Assembly (NCBI GenBank): GCA_963711675.1
Contig: CAVQFB010000001.1
Span: 124,001 to 188,000 of the forward strand
Reading direction: 5' to 3'
Length of the DNA stretch: 64,000 nucleotides
From: CAVQFB01 sp963711675
Lineage (GTDB): Bacteria > Acidobacteriota > Terriglobia > Terriglobales > Acidobacteriaceae
Position 1 is the stretch's first letter. Every line of letters starts with the position of its first letter. Shown here piece by piece: positions 1 through 9,727 of the stretch. The position numbers and the translations under genes are program-made. The notes under the pieces were generated by a model. The model had not been told where the DNA came from and searched no databases. It saw only the letters and a program-made list of their open reading frames with translations.

Positions 1-2
1 CG

Positions 3-245
3 GGCAAGATTCTGGATAGCGAAGAATGCGCCGGGGCGCGTATTGGCCGCGTGCAGTTCGGCGGGATCGTACGCAAGGTTCGGCTGGACTTTGTTCCGGA
101 AGCCGTCGTTGGCGACTATGTCGTGGTCCACGTCGGATTCGCCATTTCGCGCATCGACGCCGAAGAAGCCCAGCGCACGTACGAACTGCTCGATGAAATG
201 GGCATGCTTACAGACGAGCTTCCGCCAATAGAAACCGACGCGTGA
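3..245 (+). CDS. hypC: Hydrogenase maturation chaperone HypC (5' end missing)
   Basis: HypC is a small chaperone that works with HypD in building the Fe(CN)2CO centre of [NiFe] hydrogenases and hands it to the large-subunit precursor. The reading frame is open from the window edge and ends with TGA at 243-245. Visible residues include GKIL at the start, a VQFGGIVRKV segment and the hallmark VGDYVVVHVGFAIS stretch, followed by EEAQRTYELLDEMG, all typical of the 75-95 residue HypC/HupF family. The start codon and the essential Met-Cys N-terminus lie upstream of the window. A 216-base spacer with its own operator separates it from hypD, so it may be the last gene of an upstream transcript. Confidence 0.9.
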   Translation, partial: GKILDSEECAGARIGRVQFGGIVRKVRLDFVPEAVVGDYVVVHVGFAISRIDAEEAQRTYELLDEMGMLTDELPPIETDA

Positions 246-311
246 GATGAACTGGTGATCTCCGTTCTTCTCGGGGCGCTTGGCAAACGACCTCCCCCGC
301 CCTCCCCCAAT

Positions 312-376
312 TGTGCGTTTCTCACAGTTGCCTGTGATGTCGATCACCGCTGTTCCGGAAGGTGCGCCGATAGAGT
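312..376 (+). promoter_or_regulatory. Tandem Crp/Fnr-type operator and candidate promoter of the hypDEABF operon
   Basis: A perfect 5-4-5 palindrome GTGATGTCGATCAC lies at 334-347. A degenerate copy (TGTGCGTTTCTCAC, 312-325) has its right arm TCAC exactly 22 bp upstream of the right arm of the main site. A -10-like hexamer TAGAGT (371-376) starts 30.5 bp after the centre of the main site, the spacing of a class II Crp/Fnr activator. The elements lie in the 216-base gap between hypC and hypD. The activator assignment is inference. Confidence 0.6.
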
Positions 377-461
377 GGTTCCCGAAATGGGATTGGTCGG
401 CGCCGGAGTGTATGCTCGACTGATGACTGCGGCGGATGGGGCAAGTGGCGGGTGGCAACAA

Positions 462-1558
462 ATGAAATACATCGAGGAGTACCGCGATGAGCGAATTGCC
501 CGTGCCCTGGCGGCGGAGATTACCCAGCGCGCCACGAAACATTGGGTGCTGATGGAAATTTGTGGCGGCCAGACCCACACCATCATGCGCTACGGTCTGG
601 ACGAACTGCTGCCCTCCAACATCGAGCTAGTTCACGGCCCAGGGTGTCCCGTCTGTGTTACTCCACTTGAAATCATCGATCAGGCCATCGAACTGGCTTC
701 GCGTCCTGACGTCACGCTGGTGTCGTACGGCGACATGCTGCGCGTGCCGGGATCGCAATCGGACCTGTTCCGAGTGAAAGCGCAGGGCGGCGACGTGCGA
801 GTCGTGTACTCGCCGATCGAGGCGTTGAAAATTGCGCGCGCGAATCGCGAACGCAAGGTAGTTTTTCTCGCCATTGGTTTTGAAACTACGGCGCCCGCGA
901 ATGCTATGGCGGTATGGCAGGCGAGACGCGAGGGGCTCGACAATTTTTCGCTGCTGGTCTCGCATGTGCTGGTTCCACCCGCCATTCGGGCACTGATGGC
1001 CTCCCCTGAAAATCGTGTTCAGGGATTCATCGCGCCGGGACACGTGTGCACCGTGATGGGCTACGAGGAATACGAAGCACTGGTGCGGGATTTTCGTGTG
1101 CCCATCGTCGTGGGCGGCTTTGAGCCCGTGGATCTGCTCGAGGCGGTGCTGATGCTGGTGAAGCAGCTCGAGACGGGAACGGTGGTGGTTGAAAATCAGT
1201 ACGTGCGCTCGGTGAGCTATCGCGGGAACCTGCCCGCCCAACAGGTGGTGAAAGAAGTATTCGAGATCGCTGACCAGAAGTGGCGCGGCATTGGAAGTAT
1301 CCCGAAGAGCGGTCTGCAACTTCGGCCGAGTATGCCGCCTACGATGCCGCAAAGGTTTTCGGGGTGTCGCAGATCACGGTAGAGGAGCCGGCGGAATGCA
1401 TCAGCGCGCAGGTGCTGCAGGGGCTGAAGAAGCCGACGGACTGTCCGGCGTTCGCCATGCGGTGCACTCCGGAGAATCCGCTGGGGGCGCCGATGGTGTC
1501 GTCGGAAGGAGCATGCGCGGCCTACTACCACTATCGCCGGCACATGGCGGCAGTTTAA
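462..1558 (+). CDS. hypD: Hydrogenase maturation protein HypD, one frameshift
   Basis: HypD is the [4Fe-4S] scaffold on which the Fe(CN)2CO group of [NiFe] hydrogenases is assembled together with HypC and HypE. The start is taken at ATG 462 (MKYIEEYRDE) because the open frame upstream runs through the operator region. CGGQTHTIMRYGL, HGPGCPVC and GFETTAP motifs are all present. The frame breaks near 1320-1325: after SGLQLR the family continuation AEYAAYDAAKVFG is found one frame over and runs on through CTPENPLG and SSEGACAAYY to the stop at 1558. Restoring one G in the short G run (cttcGGccgag) joins the two parts into a protein of about 365 residues, the normal family length. I regard it as one gene with a -1 error or mutation. 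Confidence 0.93.
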
Positions 1559-1567
1559 GGACAGATT

Positions 1568-2626
1568 ATGGCCACGAAAACCATTTCTGAGCTGAGTTGC
1601 CCCACGCCGCTGCCGGTGAAGGACACCATCGTTCTCGGGCACGGCAGTGGCGGCACACTGAGCGCGGAATTGGTTCGCGACATCTTCCTGCCCGCGTTTC
1701 GGAATCCGGCGCTGGCACGGCTGGACGACCAGGCAATCGTGCAAGTCGGAAAGACGCGGTTGGCGTTTACGACCGACTCGTTCGTAGTCAAGCCGCTCTT
1801 CTTCCCTGGAGGAGATATCGGCTCGCTCGCCGTGCACGGCACGGTGAATGATCTGGCCATGGGCGGGGCCAAGCCGCTCTTCCTCAGCGCGGCCTTCATC
1901 ATTGAAGAGGGATTGTCGATGAGCGTGTTGCGGCGAGTGGTGGAGTCGCTGCAGCGGGCCGCGGCGGAAGCTGGCGTTGAGGTGGTGACCGGAGACACCA
2001 AAGTCGTCGAGAAGGGCAGCGGGGACGAACTGTTCATCAACACAACCGGAATTGGGCTGGTGCCAGAAGGTCTGGAGTTGTCCGCAAACCAGGCACGTCC
2101 CGGAGACAAGGTTCTTCTGAGCGGATCGATCGGCGAACACGGCATCGCGATTCTGGCGCAGCGTGAGGGGCTGGAGTTCGAAAGCGCGGTCGAAAGCGAC
2201 AGCGCGGCTTTGCACGCGCTGGTGGCCGAGATGTTGAATAGCTTCAACCTGCCATTCGCTGCATGCGCGATCCCACACGCGGCGGCGTCTCGAGCGCACT
2301 GAATGAAATTGCGCAGACATCCGGCGTCGGGATTCGATTGGAGGAGAGCACGATTCCGATCCGCGAGTGAAGTGGAAGGCGCGTGCGAGATGCTGGGCCT
2401 CGATCCGCTCTACGTGGCGAACGAAGGCAAGCTGGTGGCGATCGTCGACCCCGGCGCGGCTGAAGCCATTCTCGAAGCGATGCGACGTCATCCGCTGGGA
2501 AAAGGTGCGCAGATTATCGGCACCGTAGTCGAAGACAAGAGAAGCCTGGTCACCATGCGCACACGGCTGGGTACGACGCGCATTGTCGACATGCTGGCGG
2601 GCGATCAGCTGCCGCGGATTTGCTGA
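1568..2626 (+). CDS. hypE: Hydrogenase maturation protein HypE, two compensating frameshifts
   Basis: HypE dehydrates the carbamoylated C-terminal cysteine to a thiocyanate and donates cyanide ligands to the hydrogenase iron. It is an AIRS/PurM-fold ATPase. N-terminal motifs GHGSGG, DDQA and HGTVNDLAMGGA are intact, and the protein ends in LPRIC, the required carbamoyl-acceptor cysteine. The direct frame hits TGA at 2300-2302. Between about 2250 and 2370 the family sequence (CMRDPTRGGVSSALNEIAQ then TIPIRE) is found in another frame. One missing C in a CCC run near 2252 and one extra T near 2369 explain this, after which the original frame resumes. It begins 9 bases after hypD. Corrected length is about 352 residues, normal for HypE. 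Confidence 0.92.
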
Positions 2627-2634
2627 GCGACGAT

Positions 2635-3012
2635 ATGCACGAGATGGGAATCGCCAATTCGGTCCTGGATGCGGTCGGGAAAGAGATGCAGCGCTATCCG
2701 GGGTCGCGACCGGTGAAGGTTGGAGTGCGAATCGGGGAACTGGCAGCGGTCGATCCCGACGCTTTGCGTTTCTGTTTTGAAGCGTTGACCAAAGAGACGC
2801 AGTGGGAGGCGTTGGCGCTGGAGATTGAATTTCGTTCGCGGCGCCATCGCTGCGCGAGCTGCAATCAGGAATTCAACGTGAAGGACTATGGCTTCCAGTG
2901 TCCGCAATGCGGGGAGCTGAGCACCGAATGCATCAGCGGCGAAGAACTGGATCTGGCATTTCTGGAAGTGGAGGAGTATGAACCGAGTGCCGTTGGAGCA
3001 GAAAGTTCTTAG
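2635..3012 (+). CDS. hypA: Hydrogenase/urease nickel chaperone HypA
   Basis: HypA delivers nickel to the hydrogenase large subunit with HypB. The start is ATG 2635 because the mature N-terminus must be Met-His-Glu (MHEMGIANS), whose His2 is a nickel ligand. An in-frame upstream ATG at 2620 would bury it. A zinc site of two CxxC pairs is present (CASC and CPQC, about residues 75-95). At 125 residues it is slightly longer than the usual 113-118 because of the acidic tail. It follows hypE by 8 bases and overlaps hypB by 35 bases. No frameshift is seen. Confidence 0.93.
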   Translation: MHEMGIANSVLDAVGKEMQRYPGSRPVKVGVRIGELAAVDPDALRFCFEALTKETQWEALALEIEFRSRRHRCASCNQEFNVKDYGFQCPQCGELSTECISGEELDLAFLEVEEYEPSAVGAESS

Positions 3013-3659
3013 CGAAAACGACCGCATCGCGAGTGAGTTGCGGGAACGCTTCCGCGAACTGGGGATTTTGTGTGTGAACATCATCAGCTCTCCGGGATCG
3101 GGCAAGACCAGCCTTCTGGAACGAACGCTCGACAGTCTGCCGCGCCACGAGCGGGTCGCGGTTCTCACCGGCGACATTCAAACTGAAAACGACGCGAATC
3201 GCCTGAAGCGGTTCGGTTTTCCGGTGAAGCAGATCACGACCGGCGGCACGTGCCACCTGGACGCCCGCATGATCGAACGTCATCTGGCCGATTGGAATCT
3301 GGAAGGCCTCGAGCATTTTGTTCATCGAGAATGTGGGAAACCTGGTGTGCCCGTCGAGCTACGACCTGGGCGAGGCGGCGAAAATCGTGCTGCTCAGCGT
3401 GACCGAGGGCGAGGACAAGCCGCTCAAGTATCCATCGATCTTCTTTAAATCGGATCTGGTGGTGATCAACAAGATGGATCTGCTGCCCTATGTGCCGTTC
3501 GACATCCAAGAGGCAGTCGAGAATGCGCGGACCGTGCATCCGGGAGTCGAGATCGTCAAGGTGTCGTGCCTGACGGGCAACGGCCTCCACGAGTGGCTTA
3601 CCTGGCTGGAACGTCGGAAACATGCGGTGCAGGCGGCGAAGGTGCAAGCCGTCTCTTAG
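2978..3659 (+). CDS. hypB: Hydrogenase nickel-incorporation GTPase HypB, one frameshift
   Basis: HypB is the SIMIBI-class GTPase that powers nickel insertion together with HypA. The first part carries the P-loop SSPGSGKTS (about residues 36-44), TGDIQTENDA and GGTCHLDARM. The second part, in another frame, carries LFIENVGNLVCP with the G-domain metal cysteine, then NKMDLLPY (the NKxD guanine motif). The break is at a TTTT run (3316-3319); removing one T gives a continuous protein of about 226 residues. The N-terminus lacks both a His-rich nickel-storage stretch and the CxxCGC nickel site found in some HypB proteins. The start lies inside hypA; the sequence following it (VLSENDRIASELRERF) matches normal HypB N-termini. 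Confidence 0.92.
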
Positions 3660-3666
3660 GTGCAGG

Positions 3667-5949
3667 ATGGACGTACGGCGGCAGATTGAAGTTGCGGGGA
3701 TTGTACAGGGCGTCGGGTTCAGGCCCTATGTCTATCGCCTTGCCACCGAGCGGCACCTGGTTGGGAACATCAGCAACACAACGTGCGGCGTGACCATCGA
3801 AGTGCAAGGCCCAGGCGAGTCGGTGGAAGATTTTGTGGAGCGCCTGCCGGTCGAAGCGCCGCCTCTCTCGCGAATCACCGACGTCAGGATTCAGCAGCTC
3901 CCATGCAACGGTGAGAGCGAGTTCCGCATTATTGCGAGCCGCGGCGGGGAAGCGGTACACACACTGATCTCGCCGGACGTGGCGACCTGCCCAGACTGCT
4001 TGCGCGAAATGCTGGAGCCTAAGGACCGGCGTTACCGCTATCCCTTCATCAACTGCACTAACTGCGGCCCGCGATTCACCATCGTTCATGACATTCCCTA
4101 CGATCGGCCACGGACATCCATGTCGGCGTTTCCGATGTGTCCGGCCTGTCAGAGGGAATATGACGATCCACGTAATCGCCGGTTCCACGCGCAGCCGAAT
4201 GCGTGCTGGAGTTGCGGTCCGAGAGTGGAATTGTGGGATCGGAAGGGGCGGCGTATCGGGGTACGCGATCCGGTTGCAGAGGCTGCGGCGGGACTGCAGG
4301 CAGGGGTGGTTGTAGCGGTGAAGGGCCTGGGAGGCTTTCACCTGGCGGCGGACGCGACGAGCGTGGCCGCAGTGATGCTCCTGCGGGAGAGGAAAAGACG
4401 AGTCGAGAAGCCGTTCGCAGTCATGGTGCCGAGCCTGCAGGTGGCGGAGGAACTCTGCGACGTCGACGCGCACGCTAAGGAGGCGTTGCTTTCGCCGCAA
4501 CGGCCCATAGTGTTGCTTCCGTGGAAGAAGCCGAGTTCGATCGCCGAGGCTGTGGCCCCGCGCAATCGCTATCTGGGCGTGTTCCTGCCATATACACCGC
4601 TGCAGTATCTCTTGCTCGCCGACGGAGGCTTTACGGCTCTGGTCATGACCAGTGGCAACCTGAGCGAGGAGCCGATCGCCATCCGCAACGACGAAGCCGT
4701 GGAGAGACTCAGCGGACTGGCGGACTATTTCCTGGTCCACAACCGTGACATCCTGTTGCGCTGCGATGATTCGGTGGTGCGGGTGGCGGCAGGACGGATG
4801 CGGCAGGTGCGAAGGTCGCGCGGATTTGTCCCGATGCCGGTGTTTCTGAAAGACGATCTGCCTCCGATCTTGGCGGTGGGCGGCGAGCTGAAAAATACGA
4901 TCTGCGTGACCGGGGGCAAACATGCCTTTCTCAGCCAGCACGTGGGCGATCTCGAGAACGCGGAGAGCTATGAGTTCTTCGAGGAGGCAGTAGAGCATCT
5001 GACCAAGATTCTGGAGATCAAGCCGGAGATTGTTGCTCACGATCTGCATCCGGATTATTTCTCGACGAAATGGGCCCTACAGCGAGAAGGGGTGAAGCTG
5101 GTGGGAGTGCAGCATCACCACGCGCATATCGCGAGTTGCATGGCGGAGAATCACCTGGAAGGGCGAGTGATCGGCTTGGCGCTCGATGGCACCGGATACG
5201 GCACCGATGGCCACATATGGGGCGGGGAAGTGTTGACTTGCGACTATGAGAATTTCCATCGCGCCGCGCACTTGGAGTATGTCGCGATGCCGGGCGGGGC
5301 TGCAGCGATCCGGGAGCCCTGGCGCATGGCGGTGGCGTATCTTCATCAGCATTTCGGACCCAGCTTCATGCGGCTCGAAATTCCATTCGTCCAACAACTG
5401 GATGGACAGAAGGTCGAGCTCCTGTTGCAGATGGTACGACGGGGTGTGAACTCGCCGCTGACTTCGAGTTGTGGGCGGTTGTTTGATGCGGTGGCGGCCC
5501 TCACGGGAATCAGGCAGCAGGTCAACTACGAAGCCCAGGCGGCGATCGAGCTGGAAATGGCGATCGAGGACACTGAACTGGGGGAACCTTACCCCTTTGA
5601 GCTCGTGGCGAATGAGGATACCTGGATCATCAATACGAAGCCGATGTTTGAGGGGCTGATCGCAGACTTGCTGCGCCAGGAGTCAGTGTCGCGGATGAGC
5701 GGTAAATTCCATCTCGGGTTGGTGAAAGTTCTGGTACAGGTTGCCGGCCTTATTCGCGGCCAGGAGTCTCTCAATCGGGTCTGCCTGAGTGGCGGTACTT
5801 TGCAAAACTGTTATCTTTTCGAACATCTCGAGCGTGATCTGGCTGAGTCGGGGTTTGAAGTCTTTACTCACCGCGAAGTGCCCTGCGGAGATGGCGGCCT
5901 GAGTTTGGGGCAGGCGATGATAGCGGCGAGTAGAAGTACGAAGGCGTAG
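3667..5949 (+). CDS. hypF: Carbamoyltransferase HypF
   Basis: HypF activates carbamoyl phosphate and transfers the carbamoyl group to the C-terminal Cys of HypE, the first step of cyanide-ligand synthesis. All four modules are seen in 760 residues: an N-terminal acylphosphatase domain (GIVQGVGFRPYVYR, about 10-24), paired zinc fingers (CPDC...CTNC and CPAC...CWSC), a YrdC-like domain (VKGLGGFHLAADA, then MTSGNLSEEP) and a C-terminal Kae1-like domain (VQHHHAHIASCMAE, ALDGTGYG, LSGGTLQN). ATG 3667 is preferred over upstream in-frame starts because MDVRRQIEVAGIVQGVGF matches the family N-terminus. It starts 7 bases after hypB. The frame is intact, unlike hypDEB and hoxEFUY. Confidence 0.96.
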   Translation: MDVRRQIEVAGIVQGVGFRPYVYRLATERHLVGNISNTTCGVTIEVQGPGESVEDFVERLPVEAPPLSRITDVRIQQLPCNGESEFRIIASRGGEAVHTLISPDVATCPDCLREMLEPKDRRYRYPFINCTNCGPRFTIVHDIPYDRPRTSMSAFPMCPACQREYDDPRNRRFHAQPNACWSCGPRVELWDRKGRRIGVRDPVAEAAAGLQAGVVVAVKGLGGFHLAADATSVAAVMLLRERKRRVEKPFAVMVPSLQVAEELCDVDAHAKEALLSPQRPIVLLPWKKPSSIAEAVAPRNRYLGVFLPYTPLQYLLLADGGFTALVMTSGNLSEEPIAIRNDEAVERLSGLADYFLVHNRDILLRCDDSVVRVAAGRMRQVRRSRGFVPMPVFLKDDLPPILAVGGELKNTICVTGGKHAFLSQHVGDLENAESYEFFEEAVEHLTKILEIKPEIVAHDLHPDYFSTKWALQREGVKLVGVQHHHAHIASCMAENHLEGRVIGLALDGTGYGTDGHIWGGEVLTCDYENFHRAAHLEYVAMPGGAAAIREPWRMAVAYLHQHFGPSFMRLEIPFVQQLDGQKVELLLQMVRRGVNSPLTSSCGRLFDAVAALTGIRQQVNYEAQAAIELEMAIEDTELGEPYPFELVANEDTWIINTKPMFEGLIADLLRQESVSRMSGKFHLGLVKVLVQVAGLIRGQESLNRVCLSGGTLQNCYLFEHLERDLAESGFEVFTHREVPCGDGGLSLGQAMIAASRSTKA

Positions 5950-5964
5950 AGGGTCCATCAATCC

Positions 5965-6108
5965 CTAGTGGATACGTACATCACCCAGAAGATCAAAGTC
6001 CTCGTTAAAAGGTAGTGACTCATTCTGAAACATTCCGCGCCAGATCTCTCGCCCTCGCTGGAGAAAACGCGGGGCTTCGGGATGACCGTCCTCTAGAGCG
6101 GTAGCCAA
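5965..6108 (-). CDS. Possible micro-ORF of 47 codons, unrecognised
   Basis: Read on the minus strand from TTG 6108 to TAG 5965, the frame encodes a protein-like sequence containing EDGHPEAPRFLQRG and ending in FDLLGDVRIH. Its composition (acidic and aromatic residues, no low complexity) looks coding, but no family is recognised, no clear Shine-Dalgarno is visible and the region shares space with the hox promoter. It could be a remnant of a longer gene. Confidence 0.22.
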   Translation of the reverse strand: MATALEDGHPEAPRFLQRGREIWRGMFQNESLPFNEDFDLLGDVRIH

Positions 6109-6158
6109 AATCAGCCACTACGCTTAAATGAAGCTCACCCTCGCGGGCGACCTTTGGT

Positions 6159-6222
6159 GTGCAACTCTTGGCACCCAGAGGTGATTGCCATCACATCCGC
6201 GCCCTCCCGACTTCTCTAGACT
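6159..6222 (+). promoter_or_regulatory. Crp/Fnr-type operator and promoter of hoxEFUYHW
   Basis: GTGATTGCCATCAC at 6181-6194 is a perfect palindrome identical to the site at 18985-18998. A GTG half-site begins exactly 22 bp upstream at 6159, but its right arm is not recognisable. A -10-like TAGACT (6217-6222) starts 29.5 bp after the operator centre, which predicts transcription from about 6229 and a leader of about 50 bases. Activator control is inferred from geometry. Confidence 0.55.
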
Positions 6223-6281
6223 GACCAGTTGCGGTTCGGATCGAAAGAAATTTCCGGGTCGTTAACAAAGGAGGCTCGGGG

Positions 6282-6793
6282 ATGGGGACGACCATCACGA
6301 GGACGGATCCGACCAAATCGCAACCTCCCAACCAGGACAAACGCTGGCGGCTGGTTGATGCCACCATGCGGCGCGTGGGACATCAGTCGCGCGGCCTGAT
6401 CGAGACGCTGCACACCGTGCAGGAAGCCTTCGGCTATCTGGACGAGCAGGCGCTGCGTTACGTGGCCACGGCCCTGCGCGTGCCGCTGAGCCGGGCCTAT
6501 GGCGTGGCGACTTTCTACCACTTCTTCACGCTGAAGCCTGCAGGCGAGCACACCTGCGTGGTTTGCATGGGCACAGCCTGCTATATCAAGGGCGCTCCGC
6601 AGTTGCTGGCAGCGGTGAAGCACGAATCTGGGGATCGCGCCGGGTGAGACTACCCCGACGGCAAGGTGTCGCTGCTGACGGCGCGCTGCCTGGGATCTTG
6701 CGGGCTGGCGCCGGCGGTCGTTTACGACCAGGATGTCGCGGGCAAAGTTACGCCGCAGCGAATTGCGCGAACAGCTGGCGAAATGGAATGCCC

Positions 6794-6804
<11 letters not shown>
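6282..6804 (+). CDS. hoxE: NAD-linked hydrogenase subunit HoxE (NuoE-like), indels present
   Basis: HoxE is the thioredoxin-fold [2Fe-2S] subunit of the HoxEFUYH bidirectional hydrogenase, related to NuoE. The start ATG 6282 is fixed by AAAGGAGG 7 bases upstream. Cluster cysteines are seen as CMGTACY and, after correction, CLGSCGLAP. The direct frame stops at TGA 6645-6647. An extra G (GGG for GG) and a missing C in the following C run are compensating; a further extra G near 6766 restores REQLAKW and a stop at 6802-6804. Corrected length is about 173 residues, normal for the family. The end overlaps the hoxF ATG at 6794. Confidence 0.88.
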
Positions 6805-8411
<1,607 letters not shown>

Positions 8412-8459
8412 ATGTCCGGCTGGAGTGTGCGGCAAGCCAGGCGAACGAAGTGAAGCGAT

Positions 8460-9191
8460 ATGAACCCGCAGCCAGCGGAGTCAAGACGCTGAAGATCGAC
8501 GACCACGACGTCAGCGCTCGTGCAGGACGAGACCATTCTCGAGGTCGCGCGCGAGAACAATGGATCTACATTCCCACGCTGTGCGACTCTGAAGGGCTCT
8601 CGACGTGGCGCCTGCCGGCTGTGCCTGGTCGAAGTGAAGGGAATTCGAACAAGCTGCTGCCGGCCTGCGTGACACGTGTGGAAGAGGGCATGGAGGTCAC
8701 CACCACACTCGGAGCGGCTGGCAGAAGTACCGCCGCGACGATCCTCGAACTGCTCTTCACCGAACGCAATCATGTCTGTTCGGTGTGCGTCTCCAACGGC
8801 CACTGCGAAATGCAGACGCTGGCGCAGAAGCTGGGCATCACTCACGTACATTTTCCGCTACCGCTATCCCAAGCTGGAGGTGGACGCCTCGCACGAGCGT
8901 TTCGTGGTCGATCACAACCGCTGCATCCTGTGCACGCGCTGCGTGCGGGTGTGCGAAGAGATCGAAGGCGCGCACACCTGGGACGTGATGGGCCGCGGCA
9001 TTGACTGCCCAGGTGATCACCGATCTGGACCAGCCCTGGGGCGAGTCGGAAACCTGCACCGGTTGCGGCAAGTGTGTCCACGTCTGTCCCGACGGGAGCG
9101 CTGTCGGAGAAGGGCAGGTCGGTGGCGGAGATGCTCAAGCGGCGGCAGTTCCTGCCGTACCTGACGCTGATGCGGGAGGAACGAGGAGTGA
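8460..9191 (+). CDS. hoxU: NAD-linked hydrogenase diaphorase subunit HoxU (NuoG-like), several indels
   Basis: HoxU relays electrons between HoxF and HoxY through [2Fe-2S] and [4Fe-4S] clusters. The start is placed at ATG 8460; KTLKIDDHDVSAR follows after an apparent indel. Family motifs in order, in alternating frames: the plant-type ferredoxin segment (IPTLC...CRLCLVEVKG), NHVCSVCVSNGHCEMQ with the His/Cys cluster ligands, NRCILCTRCVRVCEE and ETCTGCGKCVHVCP. Corrected length is about 240 residues, normal for HoxU. In the raw sequence the last part reads in frame into hoxY. The natural stop is probably TGA 9189-9191, overlapping the hoxY GTG, with an indel hiding it. Confidence 0.85.
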
Positions 9192-9722
9192 GCAAGGCGC
9201 GGTTGGCCACGGTCTGGCTGGATGGCTGCTCGGGCTGCCACATGTCGTTTCTGGATATGGATGAGCGCTTGCTTCTGGTCGCCGAGAAGGCGGACCTGGT
9301 CTACAGCCCGCTGGTGGACACCAAGGAATTTCCCGACGACGTGGACATCGCGCTGGTCGAGGGCGCCGTGAGCAGCGAAGAAGATCTGCACAAGATCCAG
9401 ATGGTCCGCGGGAAGCACGAAAATACTGGTCTCGCTGGGCGACTGTGCGGTGACCGCCAATGTTCCCGGCATGCGCAATCCGTTCGGCACCAAGGCGGTG
9501 TATGCCCGGGCTTATGAGGAGAACGTGGCTCTGAACCCGATGGTGCCGAACGAGGTAGTACCCCCGTTGCTCGCTCAGTCACGGCCGATCCACGAAGTAG
9601 TGCCGGTTGATGTTTTCATTCCCGGATGTCCGCCCTCGGCGGATACGATTTTCTATTGCGTGACGGAGCTGCTGGAAGGCCGGAAGCCGGAGCTAAGCTC
9701 AAGAACCCGATTTGGAGTGTAG
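9188..9722 (+). CDS. hoxY: NAD-linked [NiFe] hydrogenase small subunit HoxY, one frameshift
   Basis: HoxY is the small electron-transfer subunit holding the proximal [4Fe-4S] cluster. The start GTG 9188 gives VSKARLATVWLDGCSGCHMSF, with the CxxC ligand pair at the expected place. GDCAVTANVPGMRNPFG and IPGCPPSAD supply the other cluster ligands but lie in the next frame. The break is near 9415-9420, where removing one A from gggAAgcacg joins the parts. Corrected length is about 177 residues, normal for group 3d small subunits and without a Tat signal, so cytoplasmic. It overlaps the inferred hoxU stop and precedes hoxH by 5 bases. Confidence 0.9.
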
Positions 9723-9727
9723 AACAA

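Larger units (their letters stand above)
5950..6281 (+). other. Intergenic region between hypF and hoxE
   Basis: This 332-base spacer contains a possible 47-codon minus-strand reading frame (5965-6108), a box CTTTGGTGTGC-N6-TGGCACC at 6152-6175 that recurs at 11762-11785, a perfect GTGATTGCCATCAC operator at 6181-6194, a -10-like TAGACT, and a strong Shine-Dalgarno AAAGGAGG at 6267-6274 placed 7 bases before the hoxE ATG. Confidence 0.6.

Noticed and set aside
1217..2491. A 424-codon minus-strand open frame opposite hypD and hypE
   Set aside because: Its sequence is Arg/His-rich and low in hydrophobic structure, as expected for the antisense of GC-rich genes; hypD and hypE motifs on the plus strand explain the region.
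3598..5049. A 483-codon minus-strand open frame opposite hypF
   Set aside because: It is antisense shadow of hypF, which has complete domain motifs; no start signal or family resemblance on the minus strand.
6169..6194. TGGCAC...TTGC resembling a sigma-54 promoter before hoxE
   Set aside because: The GG and GC elements are too far apart (17 rather than 12 bases from G to G). The copies at 11779 and 29860 have spacing one base too short.
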